Made by a program: the position numbers and the translations under genes. Below, piece by piece: positions 8,046 to 16,181 of a stretch of 64,000 nucleotides of DNA (its first letter is position 1; every line of letters begins with the position of its first letter). The notes beneath the pieces are model-generated. The model was given only the letters and a program-made list of their open reading frames with translations. It did no database searches and was not told the origin of the DNA. This DNA is from UBA1351 sp965140555. GTDB lineage: Bacteria; Bacillota; Clostridia; Lachnospirales; Vallitaleaceae. The stretch lies in contig OZ223260.1 in the NCBI GenBank assembly GCA_965140555.1, forward strand, positions 62,001 through 126,000. Direction: 5' to 3'.

Positions 8046-8667
8046 TTTAGTTTTACTCATTGTCGTTCAGTTACTGTATGTACCCATGCTTACATTAAGA
8101 ACAATCTGTATGGTTAAGAATCTGAAAGTGATGACTGCAATGTTTGGATTTATCGAGTCATTAATCTATGTGTTTGGACTAGCTATTGTATTAAGTGGAG
8201 AACAGAGTATTGTAGAGATGCTGGTGTATGCTCTAGGATTTGCGATGGGATTGGTTCTGGGAATATATATTGAACAAAAAATTGCCATTGGTTATACGAA
8301 TATGAATGTCAACATAAATCATAGCAATACCCAACTTGTAGATGATTTACGAAAAGAAGGATTCGGTGTAACATTATATGTAGGTGAAGGGCTAAACGGA
8401 CCTCGGCATCAGCTTGAAATTTTGACAAAGCGTAAAAGGGAAAAAGAGCTTATTCGTATGATTGTAGCTTATGAACCCCATGCTTTTATTACAGCCTATG
8501 AACCAAAACAGTTTAGAGGTGGTTATTTAACAGAAGTCATGAAAAAGCGTATGAAGCGACGACCTCGTATAGACGGACAAGAGGATGCGACCAATGTATT
8601 TGCTCGATTCTTTGAAGAAGTGGCTTCTGAAGCCAAATCTTTAGTTCATGCATGGAAACGTAAATAA
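8038..8667 (+). CDS. UPF0316 membrane protein (DUF5698/DUF2179)
   Basis: A 209-residue protein. Three to four membrane helices lie in the first ~85 residues and include the conserved TLRTICM turn. A cytosolic DUF2179-type domain follows (~90-165) with the pattern GFGVTLYVGEGLNGPRHQLEILTKRK, and the C-terminus is basic. Its biochemical role is unknown. ATG 8038 follows AAGGAG (8025-8030) at 7 nt and overlaps the upstream aldolase gene, so the two are probably co-translated. Confidence 0.85.
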   Translation: MRDLVLLIVVQLLYVPMLTLRTICMVKNLKVMTAMFGFIESLIYVFGLAIVLSGEQSIVEMLVYALGFAMGLVLGIYIEQKIAIGYTNMNVNINHSNTQLVDDLRKEGFGVTLYVGEGLNGPRHQLEILTKRKREKELIRMIVAYEPHAFITAYEPKQFRGGYLTEVMKKRMKRRPRIDGQEDATNVFARFFEEVASEAKSLVHAWKRK

Positions 8668-8681
8668 TCGATGTAGTATTC

Positions 8682-8726
8682 AAAAAGGCTATTCGGTCAG
8701 CATTTTGCTGACCGAATAGCCTTTTA
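8682..8726. terminator. Bidirectional terminator
   Basis: A 20-bp perfect stem (AAAAGGCTATTCGGTCAGCA and its complement) with a TTT loop separates the convergent UPF0316 and ATP-grasp genes. Both arms end in A/T runs suitable for termination on either strand. Confidence 0.92.
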
Positions 8727-8748
8727 TGATATAGATACGTTTTATAAA

Positions 8749-9657
8749 TTAAAGTTGTCCTGTCCTTAAACGAATATAGTCATAAATAGCTTTTGGGATA
8801 TCAATATCTATACAGGATTCAAAGCCTTTAAAGCCGGGAGAGGAATTAACTTCGCAAATTTTAAAATGATCATGGTCAAAGAGGAGGTCAACCCCTGCAA
8901 TATCAAGACTCAATGCTTTGGTTGCTTCAAGCGCTAGCCATTCTATTTCGGGAGTGATAGGATAGGTATCTACAGTACCACCTTGGGAAAAATTAGCCTT
9001 GAAACCGCCATTTGCAGCATGTCTTCCCATGCAACCGATGACACGACCGCCAATAACTATAACACGTAAGTCGCGTCCATAACTATCACTAATAAATTCT
9101 TGTAAAATAATGTTAAAAGAAGGATTGGTGAGTTCAACTAACTCCGTTAGGGTTCTGAATTGCTCTTCGGAATCAGCAAGGTAGACACCTTTTCCTTGGG
9201 AACCGCTTAATGCTTTTACTATGATGGGAAAACCGATTTGTTTTTTGATAAGTTCCATATTGGAAACCGGAAAGCGAAGGAGCATCGTTTTCGGAACCGG
9301 TAAATTTTTCTCTGCAAGGATTTGTAAGGAGTAAAGTTTGTCTTTAACTGTTTCAACACCCAAAGGTGTGTTGATAACCGGAACACCGAGTCGTTCCAAA
9401 TGGCGTAAGACACTTAGTGCAAAGAAAGTTGTTCCGGCACCCATCCGAGGAATAACAAAATCAGGAAGAGATACGGGAACAGAGTTAACAAAGATACTTT
9501 TACGATCATCTTTGGTAACAATAATCTCAATTTCTTCAGGTTTGATAATCGTCAGTTCAATACCTTCATTTTGAGCTACGTTAATAAAGCGATTAATTTC
9601 GTATTTTTCAGGTGTAATTTCCTGATGGGATAGTTTATAAAGTATCCAACCTTTCAT
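8749..9657 (-). CDS. RimK-type ATP-grasp ligase
   Basis: A 302-residue ATP-grasp enzyme of the RimK branch. Visible elements are the VKDKLYSLQIL helix (~104), the ATP-binding IVKALSGSQGKGVYL loop (~147), QEFI (~187), DLRVIVIGGRVIG (~196) and the Mg-binding CEVNSSPGFKGFE near the C-terminus. RimK-like ligases join glutamate or other amino acids to peptides, ribosomal protein S6 or cofactors. The substrate here is unknown because no partner gene is adjacent. The start follows GGAGG on the minus strand at 5 nt spacing. Confidence 0.85.
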   Translation of the reverse strand: MKGWILYKLSHQEITPEKYEINRFINVAQNEGIELTIIKPEEIEIIVTKDDRKSIFVNSVPVSLPDFVIPRMGAGTTFFALSVLRHLERLGVPVINTPLGVETVKDKLYSLQILAEKNLPVPKTMLLRFPVSNMELIKKQIGFPIIVKALSGSQGKGVYLADSEEQFRTLTELVELTNPSFNIILQEFISDSYGRDLRVIVIGGRVIGCMGRHAANGGFKANFSQGGTVDTYPITPEIEWLALEATKALSLDIAGVDLLFDHDHFKICEVNSSPGFKGFESCIDIDIPKAIYDYIRLRTGQL

Positions 9658-9808
9658 GAATCCTCCGGCATCTGACTTGCAGATGTTCTTATAATAGTCC
9701 GATATATATCGGCAGATAAATTATACTTCGTTAGAGGGGAAAAAACAATATCTAAAATGTATACAATATATTAAGATTTTGGACATAGGATTTTCAATGA
9801 AAAAATGA

Positions 9809-9814
9809 TATAAT
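9809..9814 (+). promoter_or_regulatory. Likely -10 box of the pentapeptide-channel gene
   Basis: TATAAT at 9809-9814 lies about 70 nt before the start. No good -35 is seen at 16-18 bp, so the promoter may need an activator or another sigma factor. A small GACG/CGTC hairpin lies in the leader. Confidence 0.4.
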
Positions 9815-9881
9815 ATAGATATAGGCTAGAGCGAAGAGGGGACGTAACGCGTCGATTAAAAAATGAATTCGAGGTATGTCT

Positions 9882-11051
9882 ATGGAATTTGGAAAGCAAG
9901 AAATATACACACTTCTAAAAGAATACGTAGCGAATAATGATTCGAAGGGGTGGAATCTTTTCCGTAAAAAAAACCGGCGGTTGACGTTGGATTTATCAGA
10001 GATGGATTTGTCAGAACTCCATTTTGAGAAATTTAATTTTACTGGGGTTATTTTTGAAGGAGCTCGATGTTCGGCAACGTATTTTGATCACTGTTTACTT
10101 AACAAAACAAATTTTAAAAATTCAGAGTGTTTTGGTGTAACATTTAATCACTGTAATCTTGTATCCTCAGAGATGATGGATGCAAATTTTGCAATGGCCA
10201 AATTTTTTGAATGTGATATGCGGTTTTCGAATTTTAAGAACAGTATGGTTCATCAAGTACGAATGATTCAATGTAATGGGAACAATTCGGTGTTTTATAA
10301 TGCATCCTTAAATGATACAGATTTACAAGGGTCACAATTTCAATTTTCAGACTTGAGGGAATGTGAGTTTTTTAATATTGAATTGGAAGATTGCGATTTT
10401 GAAGCGGCATTTGTTGATGGCAAGACAATATTTTGGAATTGTTATTATAACAAGGATACAAATTTTACAGGGGTTGGTTTATCCGGTTGTCGCGTCGAAC
10501 CTATTCTATTATCTAGTTTTCAATGTAATATAAGAAGAATTTGGTGGAAAAACTGGTATGCAGAAAAAGTTAATCGTCATAAGGAACATTTAGACGAATT
10601 TATAAAAAGCCCGATACGAGGGTTCAAGCATCTACTCTATTTCTTGGGGAATCAGCTTATGACTACCATCGTGAAGTTTTTTTGGTGGATTACTGATTAT
10701 GGTTCATCAACAGTGCGTTTGCTCTCTGTTTTTAGCGGAATTACTATTTTTTTTACACTCATATATATTATATTTCCGCATCTTACCAATGACCCATTGC
10801 TCAATGAATCGACAAATCTTTTGAGAGTTTCTATTCGTGCTCTATATTTTGCTATTGTTGTGAATACGGGATTAGGGTTTGGTGAGATTAACGCTTCGGA
10901 GACAAGTATCGTCGGTCATCTTATTATAAGTACACAGTCTTTGGTTGGTTTTGTTCTTCTTGGTGCATTTCTCGTACGTATTGGTATTTTATTCCAAGGA
11001 GAATTTCCTGTCGCGTCATCTAGAACCAATGATTCAACGACACGACATTGA
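9882..11051 (+). CDS. Pentapeptide-repeat protein fused to an ion-channel-like membrane domain
   Basis: Residues ~30-200 are a run of degenerate pentapeptide repeats (pattern A/x-D/N-F/L-x-x, e.g. LDLSEMDLSEL, NFKNSECFGVTF, DLQGSQFQFSDL), which should fold as a right-handed quadrilateral helix. After a basic linker, residues ~255-375 carry two hydrophobic helices around a pore-loop-like segment, NTGLGFGEINAS. This resembles the TxGFGD filter of two-TM potassium channels, with Glu for Asp. A gated cation channel with a cytosolic pentapeptide domain is the best reading; selectivity is inferred. ATG 9882 suits GAGGT at 9869-9873 better than ATG 9876. A receiver protein follows after 40 nt. Confidence 0.7.
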   Translation: MEFGKQEIYTLLKEYVANNDSKGWNLFRKKNRRLTLDLSEMDLSELHFEKFNFTGVIFEGARCSATYFDHCLLNKTNFKNSECFGVTFNHCNLVSSEMMDANFAMAKFFECDMRFSNFKNSMVHQVRMIQCNGNNSVFYNASLNDTDLQGSQFQFSDLRECEFFNIELEDCDFEAAFVDGKTIFWNCYYNKDTNFTGVGLSGCRVEPILLSSFQCNIRRIWWKNWYAEKVNRHKEHLDEFIKSPIRGFKHLLYFLGNQLMTTIVKFFWWITDYGSSTVRLLSVFSGITIFFTLIYIIFPHLTNDPLLNESTNLLRVSIRALYFAIVVNTGLGFGEINASETSIVGHLIISTQSLVGFVLLGAFLVRIGILFQGEFPVASSRTNDSTTRH

Positions 11052-11091
11052 GTTACCTGTAGATTTGCATAAAAATAAGTGAGGTATATAT

Positions 11092-11478
11092 ATGAAAGTA
11101 AAAACGATTATAATTGATGATAGCAGTTTTTTTAGAGTTCTATTAAAAGACTTATGTGTGGATATGGATTATGAAGTTATTGCTGAATTTCCTAGAGGTG
11201 ATACGTTTGTAGATGAAATTAAGCAGGGTAAATTTCAAGAGGCACAGTTATTACTTTTGGATATTAATATGCCCGGGAAATCAGGTATGGATATTATCGA
11301 GGATGTACTTGATACACTACCCGAGATTACTATTATTATGATTTCGACGTTTAGTGATATGAATAGTGTGGATCGTTGCTTAGATTTGGGTGCATCCAAT
11401 TATATTAATAAAGATGCCGGGGGGTCCGAAATGAAAGACATTATTCGCTCAACACTGGAAATGAATGGTGTTTTATAA
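11092..11478 (+). CDS. Stand-alone CheY-like receiver protein
   Basis: A 128-residue single receiver domain. The acidic pocket is IIDDSS (~10), the phospho-acceptor Asp is in LLLDINMPGKSG (~57), the conserved Ser/Thr is in IMISTF, and the Lys is in INKDAGG (~105). There is no output domain, so it probably acts by protein contact, as CheY does at the flagellar motor. No kinase gene is adjacent. It lies 40 nt downstream of the pentapeptide-channel gene and is probably co-transcribed with it, which raises the possibility that the two work together. Confidence 0.85.
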   Translation: MKVKTIIIDDSSFFRVLLKDLCVDMDYEVIAEFPRGDTFVDEIKQGKFQEAQLLLLDINMPGKSGMDIIEDVLDTLPEITIIMISTFSDMNSVDRCLDLGASNYINKDAGGSEMKDIIRSTLEMNGVL

Positions 11479-11492
11479 TCAGGAGAATACAT

Positions 11493-11576
11493 ATGAGGAA
11501 GTTTTATATACGATGCAATATATTCCCATATGAACTTGTAAAAGGGAATGTATATAAGATAAAAAAGGTGCTGTGA
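11493..11576 (+). CDS. Possible 27-aa small ORF after the receiver gene
   Basis: AGGAG (11481-11485) lies 7 nt before ATG 11493, which opens 27 codons (starting MRKFYIRCN) and stops inside the terminator hairpin. The product would be short and basic. The same stretch can fold (ATATTCCC/GGGAATGTAT), so it may be only transcript 3' end. No family is recognised. Confidence 0.22.
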   Translation: MRKFYIRCNIFPYELVKGNVYKIKKVL

Positions 11577-11592
11577 TTACAGCACCTTTTTT
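11561..11592. terminator. Bidirectional terminator
   Basis: AAAAAAGGTGCTGT pairs with ACAGCACCTTTTTT around GATT. It separates the plus-strand receiver gene from the minus-strand chemoreceptor gene. Confidence 0.92.
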
Positions 11593-11645
11593 ATACTCTG
11601 AGAAATTTTTATATTGTCAATGAAAGTTATCGAAGGGAGAATCTA

Positions 11646-13646
11646 TTAGTTTGTCTTGAATTGATTGATTTGTTCTTCTAAAGCATGAGCCATTTTATTA
11701 GATTCTTCGACTTGTAATGCGATTTCACTGGAGTTAATGGTTATATTAGAAATACGCTCGGCAATATTCGAACTTCCTTCTGCTGATTCGGTAACAGAAA
11801 AGCTGATTTGCTGAATCGAATCGGCTATTTCTTTTGCCATTTGCGTCAAGCGATCTGTTGCATGAAGAAAGTCAGAACTTGAATTGTTGAAAGTGGTTGC
11901 ATCATTACTGTATTGTTCGGCCGTTTTAATTAACGTTTGATAGTCCGGAATTACTTTTTCGTTAATAAAATCGAGCATGGCCATAGAATTTTTTGTAAGT
12001 CGTTCAACGGATTCTACAACACTGGCCGTTACATGTTGAATTTCACCGGCAGTATTTTTAGAGTTTTCTGCTAGTTTTCGTATTTCATCCGCAACAACAG
12101 CGAATCCACGACCATTCTCACCGGCGCGAGCGGCTTCGATAGAGGCGTTTAAGGCTAGTAGATTGGTTTCTTCTGTGATTTCGACAATGGTATCAACAAA
12201 ATCGTTAATATTGATAACGGATTTCGAGTCTTCTATAGCTTGTAACATACCAGCACGAGAATCTTCATAAATAGTAGTTGCTAAACCTTGTGAATCGATG
12301 GCATTTTGTTTTAAGTGATGAGCACGATCTTGGACATCTTTAGAAAGTTGTTGACTGCTGGATGCTTTTTGACTGACCTCACTCACAACATGAATCAAGG
12401 TGTTGACATTCTCATTAACTATTTCTGTAGTGGATGCATTCTCTTGGGCAGAAGCAGAAATTTCTTCGGTAGAAGCGGAAACATCGGTAATTTCCTCGTC
12501 AACCGTAATGAGTTTTTCTTTGCTTACTTCGACTTGATGGACGATATGATTGGCAGAGTTCTTAATAGTGTTGACAAGTAATGTCATGGACTCACGTAAG
12601 GCAATAATGTCTTGAATAAGTTGTCCTGATTCATCACGATGCTTAATATAACGTTCTTCGTTTTCGTCGATGAGACTGAAATCACCCTGGGCAAAGGCGC
12701 GTAAGTGTTTGTTGGCGAGGAGAATAGGACCTGAAAAATAGCGACCAAGAAGCATGGAAATAACGATGGATATAGATATAACAATAACAAGAACAATAAA
12801 TATGGCAATGTAGTTGTTGGCTTCAAAATCTTGTATAATTTGAAAATGTTTATAAATACCAATCATACCGATTAATTCTGCACCTGTAGGATCATATAAT
12901 GGTGTCAGATAAGTCATGTCCTCTCCTTGTTTGTCTTCAAAGGTGACTTCTCCATTTTGGAACTGTTGATAGGCGCGAGATGATCGTTCTAATACATGAT
13001 CTAATGCATCTCCTTCAGGGAGTGTTGTAGCTGACAAATTACTTCCATTGAAGATGATAATGTCGCTTTGCATTAATTCTTGAAGTTTGCTTAATAAATC
13101 AGAGTCAATCCCTATTTCTATAGTCCCAACAACGCTATCGTTATTATAAATAGGATATTTCGCGCGAATAGCCATACCACTAGTGCCGAATGCAATACCG
13201 GAATTGGCATTACCGGAAAGAGCTGCTAGAACGGTAGGATTATCGAGTTTGTTGTCACCAAATTTTTCGGGATTGTGTCCACGGTATATAACGTTGCCTT
13301 CTGCATTAACAAGCTCTAAGACGGTAACACCAATATTGTAGTTTAAATCTTCAAACAATGGATCTATATAACGCGCTAATTCGTCGCGATTGTTAGATGA
13401 GACTGCTTGAATCAAAGTGGGATTATTGCTATAACGTTCTGCAAGTTTTAAAGCATCGGAAGATATACTATCAATATAATGTCGTATACTTACAAGGGTA
13501 GAGCTCGACTCTTGTCTGATGACCGTATCAATACTTGTCAAACCGGATTCGTACATAACAAATGTTGATATAAATAGTCCTAACATGGAAATTCCCATGA
13601 GAGTAGCAATAAGTTTTGAACGTATTCCTAATTTTACCTTATTCAT
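11646..13646 (-). CDS. Methyl-accepting chemotaxis protein with Cache sensor
   Basis: A 666-residue chemoreceptor. TM1 is at ~12-34. An extracellular Cache-type domain (~40-280) has the strand pattern VTVLELVNAEGNVIYRG and FGTSGMAIRAKYPIY. TM2 is at ~285-305, followed by HAMP and a long signalling coiled coil whose hairpin tip carries NLLALNASIEAARAGENGRGFAVVADEIRKLAE. It should signal to CheA/CheW. ATG 13646 follows AGGAG on the minus strand at good spacing; an upstream in-frame TTG would overlap the hemerythrin gene. It lies 10 nt after the bacteriohemerythrin gene, in one operon with it. Confidence 0.92.
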   Translation of the reverse strand: MNKVKLGIRSKLIATLMGISMLGLFISTFVMYESGLTSIDTVIRQESSSTLVSIRHYIDSISSDALKLAERYSNNPTLIQAVSSNNRDELARYIDPLFEDLNYNIGVTVLELVNAEGNVIYRGHNPEKFGDNKLDNPTVLAALSGNANSGIAFGTSGMAIRAKYPIYNNDSVVGTIEIGIDSDLLSKLQELMQSDIIIFNGSNLSATTLPEGDALDHVLERSSRAYQQFQNGEVTFEDKQGEDMTYLTPLYDPTGAELIGMIGIYKHFQIIQDFEANNYIAIFIVLVIVISISIVISMLLGRYFSGPILLANKHLRAFAQGDFSLIDENEERYIKHRDESGQLIQDIIALRESMTLLVNTIKNSANHIVHQVEVSKEKLITVDEEITDVSASTEEISASAQENASTTEIVNENVNTLIHVVSEVSQKASSSQQLSKDVQDRAHHLKQNAIDSQGLATTIYEDSRAGMLQAIEDSKSVININDFVDTIVEITEETNLLALNASIEAARAGENGRGFAVVADEIRKLAENSKNTAGEIQHVTASVVESVERLTKNSMAMLDFINEKVIPDYQTLIKTAEQYSNDATTFNNSSSDFLHATDRLTQMAKEIADSIQQISFSVTESAEGSSNIAERISNITINSSEIALQVEESNKMAHALEEQINQFKTN

Positions 13647-13656
13647 AAATAGACTC

Positions 13657-14058
13657 CTATAAGTGGGTGTCAAAATAATGTTTATATTTCATATCCGTTT
13701 CTAAAATATGCGTTGTAATCCATTCTTTCAAGAAGCGTAAGGTGTCAATTGATAAACTATATGAACCGGATTTATATTGAGCTACCAATTCACTAGCCCT
13801 TTCTTTGAAGTGTTCATGTTCCTTAATATGTTCAGCAGCATCCGGGTAGTTAGTTTGGGCAAATAGTCGTTCTTCGTTATTAAAATGTTTCGTACCATAG
13901 TCAATAAGATTATCTAGAATTTCTCCTATAACTTCTTTTGATTGACCTTTCTTCATGGCATCTGAAAGATTATTAATGAGTTCTATTAAATGCTGATGTT
14001 CTTTATTAACAGAGTCGACACCAACATCAAATTTAGGATTCCATTCAAACAGTTTCAT
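13657..14058 (-). CDS. Bacteriohemerythrin
   Basis: A 133-residue hemerythrin domain with the diiron ligand set: His in KEHQHLIEL (~20), His and Glu in GTKHFNNEERLF (~56 and 60), two His in HIKEHEHF, and His and Asp in HILETDMKYKHYF near the C-terminus. It should bind O2 reversibly at a non-heme diiron site in the cytosol. It is the first gene of an operon with a chemoreceptor 10 nt downstream, which suggests O2 scavenging or delivery linked to aerotaxis. The link to the receptor is inference from position. Confidence 0.92.
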   Translation of the reverse strand: MKLFEWNPKFDVGVDSVNKEHQHLIELINNLSDAMKKGQSKEVIGEILDNLIDYGTKHFNNEERLFAQTNYPDAAEHIKEHEHFKERASELVAQYKSGSYSLSIDTLRFLKEWITTHILETDMKYKHYFDTHL

Positions 14059-14072
14059 ATAGTTTCCTCCAT

Positions 14073-14094
14073 TCTATAATAACCCTATTATAGA
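14073..14094 (-). promoter_or_regulatory. Palindrome in the promoter region of the hemerythrin-chemoreceptor operon
   Basis: A perfect inverted repeat, TCTATAATA-ACCC-TATTATAGA, overlaps a TATAAT -10-like box on the minus strand just before the hemerythrin ribosome site. It could be an operator or an mRNA hairpin over the leader. The regulator is unknown. Confidence 0.45.
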
Positions 14095-14219
14095 GGCCAT
14101 ACGTGTCCTTTATATGTTTTGTATGAAGAAAAAAATAGAACAAAATGAATGAAATATAAAATGTACCTATAAAAGACATAGAACCATGGTATTATAAAAA
14201 AAAATGTAAGGAGTCGGTT

Positions 14220-15860
14220 ATGAATAAGACATTAGCTAGTAAATTATTAACATTTATTATTGTATCTGTTTTGGTTGTAACACTGTTTTTCTCAGGTCTT
14301 ACATATCTTGTTATCCGATCAGGTATGGAGACGCAGATGAAAAATGATGGACATGTCTTGATTACTTCGTTGATACGAGAAATTGAAAATTATGAAGATT
14401 TAGCCTTGGGGGATATTCAAACAGTTTTTTCAACCGTTAAAGAAAACAGCCAAGGAGGGATTGTCTACCTTTCCATATCGGATAGTGATGGAAATTTGTT
14501 AGTTACAGATGAAGAGGTGCTTGGAGTGGACGCGGTCAGTTCGGCTAGTATGGAAGAGACTGAGGGAGCAACACAGGCTTCCGATACGAATGTTAAAGTA
14601 GATGTGGCAGGTTACGAAGGTGTATATAATATCACAGAAAAGATGCGAGAAAATGCATGGAGTTTGAATCTCGGACTATCCCTAAATAGCATGTATGATG
14701 AAATTGCGGATGCTATGGTAACCATTGCGTTGATAAGTTTAGCTTTTTTGGTAGTTATTATTGGTATTGGAATAATATTCTCAAAAGTGATTGTTCGTGG
14801 TTTGAAAGGTACGATTCACGGACTTCAAGAACTTGCAAAGGGTGACTTGACCGTACAGATGAATACAAATGGGAAAGATGAATTCGGGCATTTGAATCGT
14901 GCGTTAGAGCATTTTACTTCGGATTTGCGCCGGACACTTACCGATACAGTGACAGCTATTCAGGAATTTGAAAAAATAGCGAATACATTAGGTGAAACGA
15001 ACAAGAATATCAACGGGAGCTCAAAGATGTTAAGTGACAGTACAGAGCAGATTATGGATATTCTTGAAAATCAAAGACAAACGACTCAAAATCTTGAAGT
15101 TACATTTAGAAGTTTTGAAAGTATGTTGGATGATATGAGTCGGAAAACGGCAACGGTTCAAGATGGAAATGAAAATATCATGAAAGTATCTCAAACAGGT
15201 AATAATCATTTGTCTCAACTGGTTGATGCTATGCGTGACGTTACGGATAGCTTTGATGTGGGAACGAAGCATATTGAACAATTAAATACGAATGTAAGTG
15301 TTATTACAGAAATTACAGAAGTCATCAATAGCGTTGCGCAGCAAACCAATCTTCTGGCCTTGAATGCAGCGATTGAAGCAGCACGTGCGGGAGAATCAGG
15401 TCGAGGATTCGCTATTGTCGCTGAGGAAATTAAGAAATTAGCGGAGCAAGTTATTCAATCATCAGAGGATATTAATCAGTCCACAGAGCAAATGAAATTT
15501 GTGGTATATGAAGTTACTGAAAGTAATAAAGGTATTGCGGAAAGAATTGATCATCAGAAGGCATTTGTTGATAATACAGTAGAATCATTTACTCATATCC
15601 GTGATGAGGTCAAGCATACAACCAATCAGCTAACAGAGTTGATGCAACATATTCGTCACATTGAGACGAGTAAAAATCAAATTGTTCAAGATTTGCAAGA
15701 CGTTCATAGTATTTCAGAACAAGCTGAAAGTCATGGACAGCAAATGAATACAATTGTCATAACAGAGGTGGAGGAAGTTGAAACTTTATCGAAAATTTCT
15801 TCTTCGATATTCAAATTAGGTAAGCAGCTCAAAGAAAATGTTCGAAAATTTAAAATATAA
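14220..15860 (+). CDS. Methyl-accepting chemotaxis protein
   Basis: A 546-residue receptor. TM1 is at ~8-30, a short extracellular domain spans ~32-160 and contains a Glu/Ser/Thr-rich stretch, and TM2 is at ~170-190. HAMP follows (~192-245), then the signalling domain with NLLALNAAIEAARAGESGRGFAIVAEEIKKLAEQ (~378-412). The extracellular domain is smaller than in the neighbouring receptor at 11646, so a different ligand is expected. It is divergent from the hemerythrin operon and has its own AAGGAG ribosome site. Confidence 0.92.
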   Translation: MNKTLASKLLTFIIVSVLVVTLFFSGLTYLVIRSGMETQMKNDGHVLITSLIREIENYEDLALGDIQTVFSTVKENSQGGIVYLSISDSDGNLLVTDEEVLGVDAVSSASMEETEGATQASDTNVKVDVAGYEGVYNITEKMRENAWSLNLGLSLNSMYDEIADAMVTIALISLAFLVVIIGIGIIFSKVIVRGLKGTIHGLQELAKGDLTVQMNTNGKDEFGHLNRALEHFTSDLRRTLTDTVTAIQEFEKIANTLGETNKNINGSSKMLSDSTEQIMDILENQRQTTQNLEVTFRSFESMLDDMSRKTATVQDGNENIMKVSQTGNNHLSQLVDAMRDVTDSFDVGTKHIEQLNTNVSVITEITEVINSVAQQTNLLALNAAIEAARAGESGRGFAIVAEEIKKLAEQVIQSSEDINQSTEQMKFVVYEVTESNKGIAERIDHQKAFVDNTVESFTHIRDEVKHTTNQLTELMQHIRHIETSKNQIVQDLQDVHSISEQAESHGQQMNTIVITEVEEVETLSKISSSIFKLGKQLKENVRKFKI

Positions 15861-16181
15861 TAGATGGACAAGTCAATTCTCTGTTAATGTTGAATCGATT
15901 ATTTGAAAAAGATATTTTAAAGGGGGTTAAAGAAGTACAATTGCTGAATATGTATTGTCATAGTTGTCATTTTGCGTTATAATGTCAGCGTTTGAGGTCT
16001 TTTGTATCTAGTATACGGGCATGTTTATAGTAAGACGAAGGAGTTGCTTGCCTATAAAAAACATTCTGTATAATTCATTCAAATATGAACATGCCAACAC
16101 ACTAGATAGACTATAAAAATGGGGAATACCCTGTGAATCAAAAACAACAAAATAACGCGACAGTTGATATGGAGGACGAAA
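15861..16181 (+). promoter_or_regulatory. Promoter and structured leader of the phosphofructokinase gene
   Basis: A -35 TTGTCA (15955-15960) and -10 TATAAT (15978-15983) are 17 bp apart. This leaves an untranslated leader of about 190 nt. Within it, TATCTAGT...GGCATGTTTATA (16005-16029) is repeated inverted at 16083-16108, closing a large stem-loop of about 100 nt. An AAGGAG followed by a TTG-started 22-codon frame (16048-16116) lies in the loop. No known riboswitch class is recognised. No feature other than the chemoreceptor gene's 3' flank is seen in 15861-15950. Confidence 0.5.

Noticed and set aside
16048..16116. A 22-codon TTG-started leader peptide in the phosphofructokinase leader
   Set aside because: The AAGGAG to TTG spacing is short, the start codon is weak, and the composition is not regulatory-looking. 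Kept only as a remark in the leader entry.
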